DNA of 64,000 bases. Source: Paenibacillus qinlingensis. Its GTDB lineage: Bacteria; Bacillota; Bacilli; Paenibacillales; NBRC-103111. This document shows positions 44,572 through 53,114 of this stretch, piece by piece (within the stretch, counting starts at the first letter, position 1; each line of letters begins with the position of its first letter). The notes beneath the pieces are model-generated. The model saw only the letters and a list, made by a program, of their open reading frames with translations. It was not told the DNA's origin and made no database searches. The stretch spans positions 62,001 through 126,000 of the forward strand of contig NZ_JABMKY010000013.1 in assembly GCF_013204845.1 (NCBI RefSeq), given 5' to 3'. Made by a program: the position numbers and the translations under genes.

Positions 44572-46281
44572 ATGAAAAAAAGACCATGGAAATCCAGTCT
44601 AACAGCCATTATGCTGGGAGCAATGATCGTTCAAGGAGGTACCGCAGCTTGGGCTGCGGAGCCTTCCACGCCAACTGTTGTCGCACCAACTGTGAATTAT
44701 GGTTTAACGAAGGATATTCGCGCTGCTATCAAAAGCGTAGCTGAAACACCGACAGCGACTGGCTCACAGCTTGCTGTGACAGTTCGCTTGTACAATGGTG
44801 GCACGGCTCAAAATCGCGTTCCAGAGCATGAGCTTCGCGTGCAAACTTCGAGCGGGATTTCTTACACGCTGAAACCAAGTGCAAGTAATAAAGCTTCCTT
44901 GCAACCGAAGGAAATTGCAGAGCTTGTCTATTTCGCATCCATTGACTCCAAGGAAATCGGTAAGATTGAAGGGCTTTCGTTCGTGAATGTCGATTTGTAT
45001 GCTTATCCGAAAGTTGAGACAACGCTGCTTTCAATGCCAACCACTCAAGTATGGTATGGTGGTACGGGGAGTGCTGCGCTGGAAAGCATTGCTAGTGCAG
45101 GGTGGGGGCAAGATTTCACTATTTCTGGTGTGAATTCAGGTCTTACGTATAAGACTGTGGAATCTTCCTTGCAAAATACAGCTACAGGTCGAGTAGCCCT
45201 TGTGACAGTCCTTGTAAACAATCCGGGTGGGGGTCGTGAGACGGTACCTGCTTTCCGTGTCGATGCGCAATCGGAGTCGAAAAACTATGAAGGAAAACGA
45301 ACAGAAGTGGCTCCAGTTGTCTTGGCAGCAGGAGAAACGACTTACATCCACTACGCAATTCCAGTGGAAAGCGGTGTGACGTTAACGAATGTGGTCGTGC
45401 TATCGACGGATACGTTTGTACCGAAAGACGGCGGTCAACCATCTGAATTGGCAACAGCTAAGTTGGCGATCAACTGGCCGGTAGATGGGGCGAGTGCAGC
45501 AGCAGAAGCGTATACGATCGGCAAACCGATTTCTTTCAATGCACAAACCAAAGTGATTGATAAAGCGACGGAAGTATCCTTAATGGAGCTGCACTTGCAT
45601 GAGAACCCGGGTGAAGGCTACAAGACTGCAGTCGCGAAATTTAAATTAACGAACACAAGCACAACACCAACCGCAACACCAGCATTCTTGACGGAGCTAA
45701 CAAGTAAGCTAGGAGCTTCCTACCAAGGTGTTCGTCAAACGAATGTGACTAGCATGTTGAATCCCGGACTCAGCTATGTGGTCAGCTATTCTTATATTGT
45801 TCCACAATCGGAAGATAGTGAAAGCTTTGCTCTGAAAATATTAGACGCACAGGCTGCAGCACCGTTTACGACGACGATTGCTGCTCTGCAAACGGACCTA
45901 CAGAAGGAAACGACGGATAATATTATCTCCTTGTACCCGATTGATGTAACGTTCAAAGACATATCCGTCAGTATGCAATATGCTCAGGGGACATACAGCT
46001 ATAAGGTGAAATTGGATCTAAGTATTTCTCAAGCTCCAAATGTTGTAGTTGATAACAATTTCTCCAAATTAAGATTTGAGATCGTTGATAGTTTAGGACG
46101 TGTTGTAGGTTCTAAAGACGCATCTTTTAATGGGCCTAATAAGTTAATTAGTGGCAGTCAAATCATTGATGCAACAGGTGCCAATTTGGATCAATTTAGC
46201 TCTCCATTCACGATTAATGTCTATGAAGCCATTGATACACCAACGGGAGTTGCTAAACGTTTAATCAAAGTAATGAAATAA
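44572..46281 (+). CDS. Secreted multi-module protein in the RND operon
   Basis: A 569-aa exported protein with a signal peptide (about 1-29, ending AAWA). It appears to consist of four related beta-sandwich modules starting near residues 50, 200, 345 and 480. Each opens with a strand pattern such as LAVTVRLYNGG, VALVTVLVNNPGG, TAVAKFKLTNTS or YSYKVKLDLSI, like bacterial Ig-like or DUF11-type folds. No enzyme motif or wall anchor was found. It is 35 bases after the adaptor gene, with AAGGGAG before its ATG, and a terminator follows. Conserved linkage would make it a pump accessory; here that is inference from the operon. Confidence 0.78.
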   Translation: MKKRPWKSSLTAIMLGAMIVQGGTAAWAAEPSTPTVVAPTVNYGLTKDIRAAIKSVAETPTATGSQLAVTVRLYNGGTAQNRVPEHELRVQTSSGISYTLKPSASNKASLQPKEIAELVYFASIDSKEIGKIEGLSFVNVDLYAYPKVETTLLSMPTTQVWYGGTGSAALESIASAGWGQDFTISGVNSGLTYKTVESSLQNTATGRVALVTVLVNNPGGGRETVPAFRVDAQSESKNYEGKRTEVAPVVLAAGETTYIHYAIPVESGVTLTNVVVLSTDTFVPKDGGQPSELATAKLAINWPVDGASAAAEAYTIGKPISFNAQTKVIDKATEVSLMELHLHENPGEGYKTAVAKFKLTNTSTTPTATPAFLTELTSKLGASYQGVRQTNVTSMLNPGLSYVVSYSYIVPQSEDSESFALKILDAQAAAPFTTTIAALQTDLQKETTDNIISLYPIDVTFKDISVSMQYAQGTYSYKVKLDLSISQAPNVVVDNNFSKLRFEIVDSLGRVVGSKDASFNGPNKLISGSQIIDATGANLDQFSSPFTINVYEAIDTPTGVAKRLIKVMK

Positions 46282-46302
46282 TTGCGTAAGCAACGTACAG
46301 AA

Positions 46303-46350
46303 AAAGCAGCCTGTTAGTAGAGTACATCTACTGGCGGGCTGCTTTCTTTT
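46303..46350 (+). terminator. Terminator of the RND operon, probably bidirectional
   Basis: AAAGCAGCC and AGTAGA pair with TCTACT and GGCTGCTTT, followed by CTTTT. It also faces the AraC gene on the minus strand. Confidence 0.85.
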
Positions 46351-46362
46351 GTTAGTATCCGT

Positions 46363-47271
46363 TTAACGCTGCACCCTTGCTTTCACGGATTTCGCATAAT
46401 CCGATGGGGACATGCCGACGGTTTTCTTAAAATCCCTTGAAAAATAATGAATGCTTGTATAGCCAAGTAAACTAGCAATTTCTGTTATGTTATAAGGTCC
46501 TTCGCGCATATAGGTTTTGGCTTGCTCGATTTTGAGGGATTTGAAGGCTTCCATAATGCCCATCCCCTTCTGGGATTGAAAGAGCTCCTTCATACGACTT
46601 TTGCCCAGATGAAAGGTCTGGCAGAGGTCATCAAGGGTAAATGAATCTGCAAGATGCTCACTCAAATAGGCCATAATCTGACCGACTAGCCCGACCTCAG
46701 CTTTTTCCTTTTGCAAGGAGGATTGTTTCAATTTCTGAGCTTCCTGAACGTTTCCACGAGCTGCTTGCTTACGGATGAGCGTGATAAGGAGGATTTCTAA
46801 ATAAGCTTTGATAAGCTGCTCACTAGCAAATGACGCTTCTTCGTTTCTTTCTAACAAATGAACGGAAGGCGAATCGAAGGGAGGGAGAAACGCATGAAAT
46901 CCCTCTTGGGTGATGATTGAAAGCATATTGCGTTCGCGATCGCCTAACGGTACGACTTTATTAGCTAGCTGAGACATGGCCTCAGAATGGCAGGCGAAGG
47001 CGATGACGATGAGATTAGGCGGCTTATGTGCATGTCTGACATGAACGGTATGAAACTCCTCAGGCTTGTGGAAAATCATATTCCCCTGCTGGAGGGTATG
47101 GATGACATCATCGGCGCGCACCTCGACTTCACCTTTGTCCACGTAGAGAATTTCCCAGAAGTCGTGCTGTTCACCATCAAATACAAAGCCTTTGGCATAT
47201 TCAAAATAGTGAAAGGAAATGAGCGCTTCGATTGAAAGTGATTCCTGTAAATAAATTCTTGGGAAATCCAT
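46363..47271 (-). CDS. AraC-family transcriptional regulator
   Basis: A 302-aa regulator with an N-terminal cupin-like effector domain (about 15-110; YFEYAKGFVFDGEQHDFWEI, MIFHKPEEFHTV) and a C-terminal pair of helix-turn-helix motifs (about 205-298; IEQAKTYMREGPYNITEIAS, HYFSRDFKKTVGMSPSDY). It is divergent from the sugar isomerase/oxidoreductase operon across 150 bases and probably activates it in response to its substrate. The ATG at 47271 has GAGAGGACG upstream. Confidence 0.92.
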   Translation of the reverse strand: MDFPRIYLQESLSIEALISFHYFEYAKGFVFDGEQHDFWEILYVDKGEVEVRADDVIHTLQQGNMIFHKPEEFHTVHVRHAHKPPNLIVIAFACHSEAMSQLANKVVPLGDRERNMLSIITQEGFHAFLPPFDSPSVHLLERNEEASFASEQLIKAYLEILLITLIRKQAARGNVQEAQKLKQSSLQKEKAEVGLVGQIMAYLSEHLADSFTLDDLCQTFHLGKSRMKELFQSQKGMGIMEAFKSLKIEQAKTYMREGPYNITEIASLLGYTSIHYFSRDFKKTVGMSPSDYAKSVKARVQR

Positions 47272-47388
47272 GCTGTCCGTCCTCTCTAGGGGATTTTCTT
47301 CCCGATTACAGCCATTTTACCATATTCAAATTAGCTAGAGTGCAAATAATTCGGCTTAATAGATAAATCCAATGGGACATCACTCTTT

Positions 47389-47394
47389 TATAAT
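47389..47394 (+). promoter_or_regulatory. Activator-type -10 box of the isomerase operon
   Basis: A perfect TATAAT lies 27 bases before the isomerase gene, with no recognisable -35 at 16-18 bases. That fits a promoter needing an activator, such as the divergent AraC protein. Confidence 0.45.
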
Positions 47395-47421
47395 AAAGGA
47401 AAGAAGCGGAGGCGATTATCA

Positions 47422-48264
47422 ATGAAAAAAGGGATTAATATTTGGTCATTTCCAGGCTCCATGAGCGTGAAAGATTGCATTACGACTGCGAAAAAAGCCG
47501 GCTTTGATGGCATTGAGTTAGCTTTGAACGAAACAGGTGAGCTTAGTCTGGAAAGCACGGAAAGCGAAGTGCGTGCGTACCGCCAGCATGCTGACGATAC
47601 AGGGATTGAGGTAAGCAGCTTAGCAACAGGCTTATTCTGGTCCTATTCCTTGACAAGCAGTGCCCCGCAAACGCGCCAGAAAGCGAAGGACATTGTGAAG
47701 AAGCAGCTTGAGCACGCCGCGGCACTTGGTGTTGATACGATTTTGGTTGTGCCTGGTGCAGTAGGTGTTGATTTCATACCTGATTCTGAAGTGGTTCCGT
47801 ATGACCAAGCTTATGACTACTCCTTAGAAGCGATTCAGGAGCTTTCGGCGGTTGCCGAGTCCTTGAAGGTTTCGATTGGGATTGAAAATGTGTGGAACAA
47901 ATTTTTACTATCACCGCTGGAAATGCGGGATTTTATTGATAAAGTTAACTCCCCATATGTAGGTGCGTATTTCGATGTAGGAAACGTGATCTTCTCTGGG
48001 TATCCGGAGCACTGGATTTCTATTTTGAGCCATCGCATCAAAAAAGTACATTTCAAAGACTATCGCCGCGCAGCTGGCGGTTTACATGGTTTCGTTGACC
48101 TGCTTGCAGGCGATGTGAATTATCCGGAAGTAGTGAAGGCCCTTCAAACCATCGGGTACGAAGATTATGTGATCGCTGAAATGATCCCTGGCTATACGCA
48201 TCACGGTGAGCAAATTGTTTACAACACATCAGGCGCTATGGATGCTATTCTAGGGAGGAAATAA
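47422..48264 (+). CDS. Sugar phosphate isomerase/epimerase (xylose isomerase-like TIM barrel)
   Basis: A 280-aa predicted metal-dependent TIM barrel of the AP endonuclease 2 superfamily, which includes sugar epimerases and inosose dehydratases. Metal-ligand-type residues are the glutamates in FDGIELALNE and IGIENVWNKF, the aspartate in GAYFDVGNV, and the histidine and aspartate in KVHFKDYR. The start ATG follows GCGGAGGCG. It is two bases upstream of a Gfo/Idh/MocA oxidoreductase, a pairing common in the breakdown of inositol-like or modified sugars. The substrate is unknown. Confidence 0.9.
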   Translation: MKKGINIWSFPGSMSVKDCITTAKKAGFDGIELALNETGELSLESTESEVRAYRQHADDTGIEVSSLATGLFWSYSLTSSAPQTRQKAKDIVKKQLEHAAALGVDTILVVPGAVGVDFIPDSEVVPYDQAYDYSLEAIQELSAVAESLKVSIGIENVWNKFLLSPLEMRDFIDKVNSPYVGAYFDVGNVIFSGYPEHWISILSHRIKKVHFKDYRRAAGGLHGFVDLLAGDVNYPEVVKALQTIGYEDYVIAEMIPGYTHHGEQIVYNTSGAMDAILGRK

Positions 48265-48266
48265 TC

Positions 48267-49286
48267 ATGCTAAGAATCGGATTAGTTGGACTAGGCTTCA
48301 TGGGAAGAACACATTTGGAGAATTATGTACGCTTGGAAGCAGAAGGTGTTGCGATTAAAGTTGTCGCGTTATGTGATATTGACCCGGTTAAACTAGAAGG
48401 CAACGCAGTTGCTGGCAATATTGATACAGGTGATTCGGCGATCGATTTCAACCTCTATGCGAAATATACAAGTGTGTCCGAGATGATTGAGAAAGAACAA
48501 CTGGATTACGTGGATCTAGCTCTCCCGACATACCTGCACCGTGATATTACGATAGAATGTCTAAATAAAGGGCTGCACGTGCTGTGTGAGAAGCCAATGG
48601 CTTCAAATCCGCAAGAGTGTGCAGAGATGATTGAAGCTGCTGAAGCGAATGGTAAGCAGTTGATGATTGGACAGTGTCTGCGCTTTTGGCCAGCCTATGT
48701 ATACTTGAAAGAAGCTGTAGAGAATGGGACTTACGGTAATGTAACAAGTGGTTATTTCTACCGCGGCGGCGCTACGCCGACTTGGGGACCATGGCTAATC
48801 GACAAAGAGAAGAGCGGCGGCGCTTTGCTCGATATGCATGTTCATGATATTGATATGGTCAATTGGCTGTTCGGAAAACCCGGATCTGTCTCCTGCTTAG
48901 CACGTAACGTAGTTCCAGGCAGTGGCTATGATGTCGTGTCCACGAATTATTTGTACGGGGATGGCAAAGTTATCAATGCGCAAGCCGACTGGACACTGGA
49001 AGGTGACTATGGCTTTGACATGCAGTACCGCGTTAATTTCGAAAAAGCGAACATTATTTTTGGCGCGAACGGCCTAAAAGTAAATCCGAATGATGCGCCT
49101 GGGTTTAACCCAGAGCTTTCACCAGAGATGGGCTACTACTTGGAGCTGAAATACTTCGTGGAGACGCTCCTATCAGGGGAGTCGATTACAACAGCAACAC
49201 CTGCAAGTACACGGGAAACGATTGAAATTGCTGTCGCTGAGATCACATCTGCAGACAAGCAAGGTGCTTGGGTAGAAGTGAAATAA
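48267..49286 (+). CDS. Gfo/Idh/MocA-family NAD(P)-dependent oxidoreductase
   Basis: A 339-aa sugar or cyclitol dehydrogenase. The N-terminal Rossmann fold starts GLVGLGFMGRTHLENY, and the catalytic lysine region is LCEKPMASNP. The C-terminal alpha/beta domain contains GGALLDMHVHDIDMVNWLFG, with the usual aspartate and histidine. It is coupled to the isomerase gene (GGGAGG before its ATG). The pair probably oxidises and rearranges one sugar under AraC control. A terminator at 49364 follows. Confidence 0.92.
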   Translation: MLRIGLVGLGFMGRTHLENYVRLEAEGVAIKVVALCDIDPVKLEGNAVAGNIDTGDSAIDFNLYAKYTSVSEMIEKEQLDYVDLALPTYLHRDITIECLNKGLHVLCEKPMASNPQECAEMIEAAEANGKQLMIGQCLRFWPAYVYLKEAVENGTYGNVTSGYFYRGGATPTWGPWLIDKEKSGGALLDMHVHDIDMVNWLFGKPGSVSCLARNVVPGSGYDVVSTNYLYGDGKVINAQADWTLEGDYGFDMQYRVNFEKANIIFGANGLKVNPNDAPGFNPELSPEMGYYLELKYFVETLLSGESITTATPASTRETIEIAVAEITSADKQGAWVEVK

Positions 49287-49363
49287 AGGACTTTGAAAAT
49301 CGAGATTTATGAGACAATAATTTTGATATCGTTAAAATATAAGGTTATTAACGCGTGAAGCAC

Positions 49364-49402
49364 ACGCCGCTAGCTCTCTTTTTGGAGCTAGCGGCGTTTT
49401 TA
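49364..49402 (+). terminator. Terminator after the oxidoreductase gene
   Basis: ACGCCGCTAGCTC pairs perfectly with GAGCTAGCGGCGT around TCTTTTTG, followed by a T run. Confidence 0.92.
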
Positions 49403-49422
49403 TTTTTTTAGGAGGCGATTAA

Positions 49423-50088
49423 GTGTTTGAGAAGGAATATTCAATCTTTTGGAAGGAACAAATGCAAAGTGCAAGTGGGCAGCGGCTTGAGATGTTGGGC
49501 AGAGATTTGACTGGAACGAAGAAACTATTGGAGGGTGTGCTGTTACCGGTATTGGGGACACTCGATGGTTTGGTGCTTGAATATGAGATGTTGAGTTTGT
49601 CAGGGGCCAAAATATATGGTGACGTGTGTCACCCCTTGCTGCGGATCGTGTTCGAGGAGGATAGCTTCGTTACTCACGCCGAGAAAATCACGAGAGACCG
49701 CTTTTCATTTGAGAGGGCGCGAGCACGTTCAGTTGCGATACTTGGGTACACTTACTTCCCGTATAGTCGCGATGAACTAGAGAAAAAAACGAGTTTCTGC
49801 CAAAGAAACTTATACGAATTGATTGGCCGTATTGGAAATGTAGAAGGTGCAGGGTTGAACCAGCTGCCTGTATATGAGCGGGAAGTTTTGAGATTCGCGT
49901 TGCTATGTAATAACCCTTTTCTATTGACGGATGTTTGTAGGTGGCTTCAATTAAAGAGAGAGACTTGCCGCAAAATAATGCGAGAGTTGGAATACAAACG
50001 TTTGGTGCACGCAATCGGCGGAGGTTCTATGAGATGTCATAAATTTATGATTACTGAAAAGGCTATTGCTCTTTTGCATCGTAATTAA
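49423..50088 (+). CDS. Uncharacterised protein with C-terminal winged-helix-like region
   Basis: A 221-aa cytoplasmic protein. The N-terminal half (about 1-120) has no recognised domain. The C-terminal part (about 145-215; LTDVCRWLQLKRETCRKIM, ELEYKRLVHAI) reads like a winged helix, so DNA binding is possible. The start is GTG 49423 behind AGGAGGCG. No terminator of its own lies between its stop and the hairpin array starting 15 bases later, so the array could form the 3' end of its mRNA. Function unknown. Confidence 0.68.
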   Translation: MFEKEYSIFWKEQMQSASGQRLEMLGRDLTGTKKLLEGVLLPVLGTLDGLVLEYEMLSLSGAKIYGDVCHPLLRIVFEEDSFVTHAEKITRDRFSFERARARSVAILGYTYFPYSRDELEKKTSFCQRNLYELIGRIGNVEGAGLNQLPVYEREVLRFALLCNNPFLLTDVCRWLQLKRETCRKIMRELEYKRLVHAIGGGSMRCHKFMITEKAIALLHRN

Positions 50089-50102
50089 TAATTCGGTTTG
50101 AG

Positions 50103-50499
50103 GTGAGTTAGTCGAAGAAATCGACTAACTCACACCCGGAAGCGCCTCGTGAGAAGAAGTTAGTCGAAGAAATCGACTAACTCGCACCCGGAAGCGCCCC
50201 GCGAGAAGGAGTTAGTCGAAGAAATCGACTAACTCGCACCAGAAGCGCCCCGCGAGAAGGAGTTAGTCGAAGAAATCGACTAACTCGCACCAGAAGAGCC
50301 TCGCGAGAAGTAGTTAGTCGAAGAAATCGACTAACTCGCGCTCGGAAGCGCCCCGCGAGAAGGAGTTAGTCGAAGAAATCGACTAACTCGCGCCCGGAAG
50401 CGCCTCGCGAGAAGGAGTTAGTCGAAGAAATCGACTAACTCGCACCCGGAAGCGCCCCCTCTAGGAGTTAGTCGAAGAAATCGACTAACTCCTAGAGGG
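50103..50499. repeat. Tandem array of eight hairpin-forming repeats, 50-52 bp period
   Basis: The core GTTAGTCGA starts at 50107, 50159, 50211, 50262, 50313, 50365, 50417 and 50467. Each copy is a near-perfect inverted repeat, GAGTTAGTCGA and TCGACTAACTC around AGAAA. A linker of about 25 bases (CACCCGGAAGCGCC plus CCGCGAGAAG) follows and is itself conserved between copies. CTCGC at the end of one hairpin can pair with GCGAG in the linker; in the first copy both are changed, to CTCAC and GTGAG. The last copy has a 19-bp stem, with arms 50457-50475 and 50481-50499. There is no T run, and the linkers are not unique spacers, so this is neither a simple terminator nor a CRISPR array. Confidence 0.95.
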
Positions 50500-50534
50500 A
50501 GGATACAGCAAGTCTGAGTGTTAATTATTTGTAT

Positions 50535-50564
50535 TTGACTGCAATCGCTTTCGTATTCTATGCT
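50535..50564 (+). promoter_or_regulatory. Promoter of the MATE gene with overlapping cre-like site
   Basis: TTGACT and TATGCT are separated by 18 bases. In the spacer, TGCAATCGCTTTCG (50540-50553) resembles a CcpA cre site, with differences at two or three positions. Confidence 0.5.
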
Positions 50565-50597
50565 AATTGCATTTGTAATAACTAGAGGTGAAGACGA

Positions 50598-51980
50598 ATG
50601 AAAGACATAGATTCAACAGCATCGTGGCAAAAACTCCGTCTATTCGCAGTCACTTGGCCGATTTTTATTGACTCTGTTTTACGCATGATGTTAGGTACTG
50701 CGGATGTTTTCATGTTAAGCCGAATTTCCGATGAAGTAACGGGAGCCGTGGGTTTAGCGAATGAAATCATCGTGTTCTGTATTTTGATGTTTGGTTTTGT
50801 AGGTATTGGAACGAGTGTGGCTGTTGCACAGCATCTCGGAGCAGGCAAGGTGAAGGAAGCAAGTCGGATTTCTGCCTTAGCCATTACGATTAATTTGATT
50901 TTTGGCATTCTGGTGAGTATCGCGTTAGTCGTGTTTGGTGAGCCGTTGATGCATCTGATGCATTTGGATCCTCAGCAAATTGCGATCGCCAAGAAATACT
51001 TAACGATCATCTCCGCATTTATTTGGATTGAAGCATTGTCGTATGCGATTTCTTCTGTACTACGCTCTAATGGTCAGACCCGAGACGTGATGTTCGTTAC
51101 GTTGGGGGTTAATGTGATTCACATTGTAGGTAACAGTCTCCTGATTTTCGGAAATCTGGGTTTCCCTGAATGGGGGGTTACGGGCGCGGCTGTTTCAACG
51201 GTTGTAAGTCGACTTCTTGGACTTATTGTTCTTGTGGTCATCTTGTACCGTCGCTTACAGGTTCCCATTCTACTCAAGCATTATGTGACATTCAAGTCGA
51301 AGATTGTGAAGCAAATTCTTAGTATTGGATTACCTTCTGCTGGAGAGCATATTTCATGGCAGTCCCAATATTTGATGATTTTCAGCTTTATTAATATTAT
51401 CGGGGCCACAGCGCTAAGTGCGCATGTGTACGTGATGAATGTAACCAATTATTTCATGGCCTTGGGCATGGCAATTGGCATGGGGACCGAAATTATTATT
51501 GGCCATATGGTGGGTGCAGGGGCTTTCCAAGCAGCTTATCATAAGTTGATCCGAAGCTTGAAAATTACTTTTGTTCTAACATTCGTTATCGTGGGCATTA
51601 CATCGATTTTCCGTAGGGAACTGCTTGGACTATTTACAGATAATCCCGATATTATTGCTATGGGATCGACCATTCTACTTCTTTCTATCATTCTAGAACC
51701 CGGTAGAACTTTTAACTTGGTTGTCATTAATTCCTTACGTGCTGCTGGAGATGCTAGATTCCCTGTGATGATGGGGGTCGTCTCGATGTGGGGGATTGCT
51801 GTTCCATTAGCCTACTATCTGGGTATTCATATGGAGATGGGTTTACTGGGTGTATGGATTGCTTTTACAGTTGATGAGTGGGTGAGAGGCTTGCTGATGT
51901 ATCTGCGTTGGCGGAGCCGTGTGTGGCAAAGTAAATCACTAGTTAAACCAAGCGGTGAGGCATTGGCCCAAACAGCTTAA
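50598..51980 (+). CDS. MATE-family multidrug efflux transporter
   Basis: A 460-aa integral membrane protein with twelve predicted helices in two similar halves. Such transporters exchange cations (Na+ or H+) for drugs, dyes or metabolites. Family features include FIDSVLRMMLGTADVFMLSR near the N-terminus, GAVGLANEI, AVAQHLGAG and, in the second half, ALSAHVYVMNV. The start ATG follows AGAGGTGAAG. It is a single-gene unit with the hairpin array upstream and a terminator downstream. Substrate unknown. Confidence 0.92.
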   Translation: MKDIDSTASWQKLRLFAVTWPIFIDSVLRMMLGTADVFMLSRISDEVTGAVGLANEIIVFCILMFGFVGIGTSVAVAQHLGAGKVKEASRISALAITINLIFGILVSIALVVFGEPLMHLMHLDPQQIAIAKKYLTIISAFIWIEALSYAISSVLRSNGQTRDVMFVTLGVNVIHIVGNSLLIFGNLGFPEWGVTGAAVSTVVSRLLGLIVLVVILYRRLQVPILLKHYVTFKSKIVKQILSIGLPSAGEHISWQSQYLMIFSFINIIGATALSAHVYVMNVTNYFMALGMAIGMGTEIIIGHMVGAGAFQAAYHKLIRSLKITFVLTFVIVGITSIFRRELLGLFTDNPDIIAMGSTILLLSIILEPGRTFNLVVINSLRAAGDARFPVMMGVVSMWGIAVPLAYYLGIHMEMGLLGVWIAFTVDEWVRGLLMYLRWRSRVWQSKSLVKPSGEALAQTA

Positions 51981-51989
51981 TGGTAAATG

Positions 51990-52032
51990 AAGAAGCCTAG
52001 AACTCTTGATGAGAGAGTGCTAGGCTTCTTTC
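51990..52032 (+). terminator. Terminator after the MATE gene
   Basis: AAGAAGCCTAG and ACTCT pair with AGAGT and CTAGGCTTCTT, followed by T. Confidence 0.88.
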
Positions 52033-52140
52033 GTATTATGAAAAAGATGACAAGAAGGTTGTGGCTGGCGGCTGGTAATCATACTATATTCAGTTTCTTG
52101 TAAAAGTATTGGATGTTTGCAGGAAATCATAGAAAACGTG

Positions 52141-52902
52141 CTAGTGTACCCCTGTATAGATGTGGATCGCATCTCTTAGAAACTCTGCCGTACCTGGTTG
52201 CTTCACATCATAGTAGGCTTTGAAACGTTCATCATCCACATACATTTGGGCAAGCCCAGCATGCGCTTCTTTACTGTATTCACTCCAATAGGACATGAGC
52301 CATTGTTTGTGCAAATCAGCGGCTTTTTGTGCAAGTTCACTTGCAGGATCTCCTAGCTTGAAAGCCTCAGCTAAGGTATCGGCTACTTCCCCCGCTAATC
52401 GAGTCACCTCTTCGTGCTGTTCTTGCGTCATATTGTGTAGTTTTTGATTGCTCTTATTCACTTGGTCATCGCCGTATTTCTCACGAATCTCTTTCCCGTA
52501 TTTCTTCTCGTTATCATCAATTAACTTTTGTTTGAAACCTTCAAATTTCTCTTTATTCGACATGGTAAGTCTCCCTTCTTTGGAAGCAATGGTTTGTTCA
52601 ACATTGGCAATGAGAATATCCAATTGTCTCCGCTTGTCGAGAAGTTGTTCTCGATGGTCCATCAGTGCACGGGTTCCGTCATAAGTTGGGGACGACATGA
52701 TTTCTTTAATTTGCTCCAGAGAAATGCCCAGCTCCCGATAAAATAAAATCTGCTGCAGTCGATCCACCTCATTTTGCCCATAGATGCGATATCCAGATGA
52801 GTTGATTCTTGCCGGCATAAGAAGTTCAATCTCATCATAGTAGCGTAGTGTACGGGTGCTGATTCCAGCCAACTTCCCCAAGTGCTGTACCGTGTATTCC
52901 AT
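52141..52902 (-). CDS. MerR-family regulator with TipAS drug-binding domain
   Basis: A 253-aa regulator. A MerR winged helix (about 1-72; YTVQHLGKLAGISTRTLRYYDEIELL) is followed by a dimerisation helix (about 75-115) and a TipAS antibiotic-recognition domain (about 130-250; YWSEYSKEAHAGLAQMYVDDERFKAYYD). Relatives such as Mta and TipA activate multidrug-resistance genes and their own promoter on binding drugs. The start is ATG at 52902 (minus strand) behind a perfect AGGAGGTGA; a longer start overlaps that site. The 19-bp-spacer promoter upstream supports autoregulation. Confidence 0.92.
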   Translation of the reverse strand: MEYTVQHLGKLAGISTRTLRYYDEIELLMPARINSSGYRIYGQNEVDRLQQILFYRELGISLEQIKEIMSSPTYDGTRALMDHREQLLDKRRQLDILIANVEQTIASKEGRLTMSNKEKFEGFKQKLIDDNEKKYGKEIREKYGDDQVNKSNQKLHNMTQEQHEEVTRLAGEVADTLAEAFKLGDPASELAQKAADLHKQWLMSYWSEYSKEAHAGLAQMYVDDERFKAYYDVKQPGTAEFLRDAIHIYTGVH

Positions 52903-52924
52903 CTGCTCACCTCCTGACAACTTA

Positions 52925-52955
52925 ACTGTAAAGGTTTACGTAGCGTGAATGTCAA
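52925..52955 (-). promoter_or_regulatory. MerR-type promoter with 19-bp spacer
   Basis: On the minus strand TTGACA (52955-52950) and TACAGT (52930-52925) are separated by 19 bases, the overlong spacing that MerR-family activators correct by distorting DNA. GTAAA and TTTAC form an inverted repeat in the right part of the spacer. Confidence 0.72.
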
Positions 52956-53114
52956 TACCTTTTTTTATCTTGTGGGATGACCAAGAGCCCTTGAGCCCTG
53001 AGGGCAGAAGGGTGTCTTGTGAAAATGGGAATGAGAGCGTGCAGCGCAGTGATAGCCGCCACCAGGTGATAACAACAGCCCATAGTATAGCTTGTCCATT
53101 CGTAAAATATACAG

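Larger units (their letters stand above)
50089..50597. other. Intergenic region of 509 bases holding the hairpin array and the MATE promoter
   Basis: No coding region was seen. It contains the eight-copy hairpin array (50103-50499), a cre-like site (50540-50553) and a promoter (50535-50564). Confidence 0.8.

Noticed and set aside
50103-50499. CRISPR array
   Set aside because: The repeats are regularly spaced, but the intervening sequences are nearly identical to each other and no cas gene is nearby.
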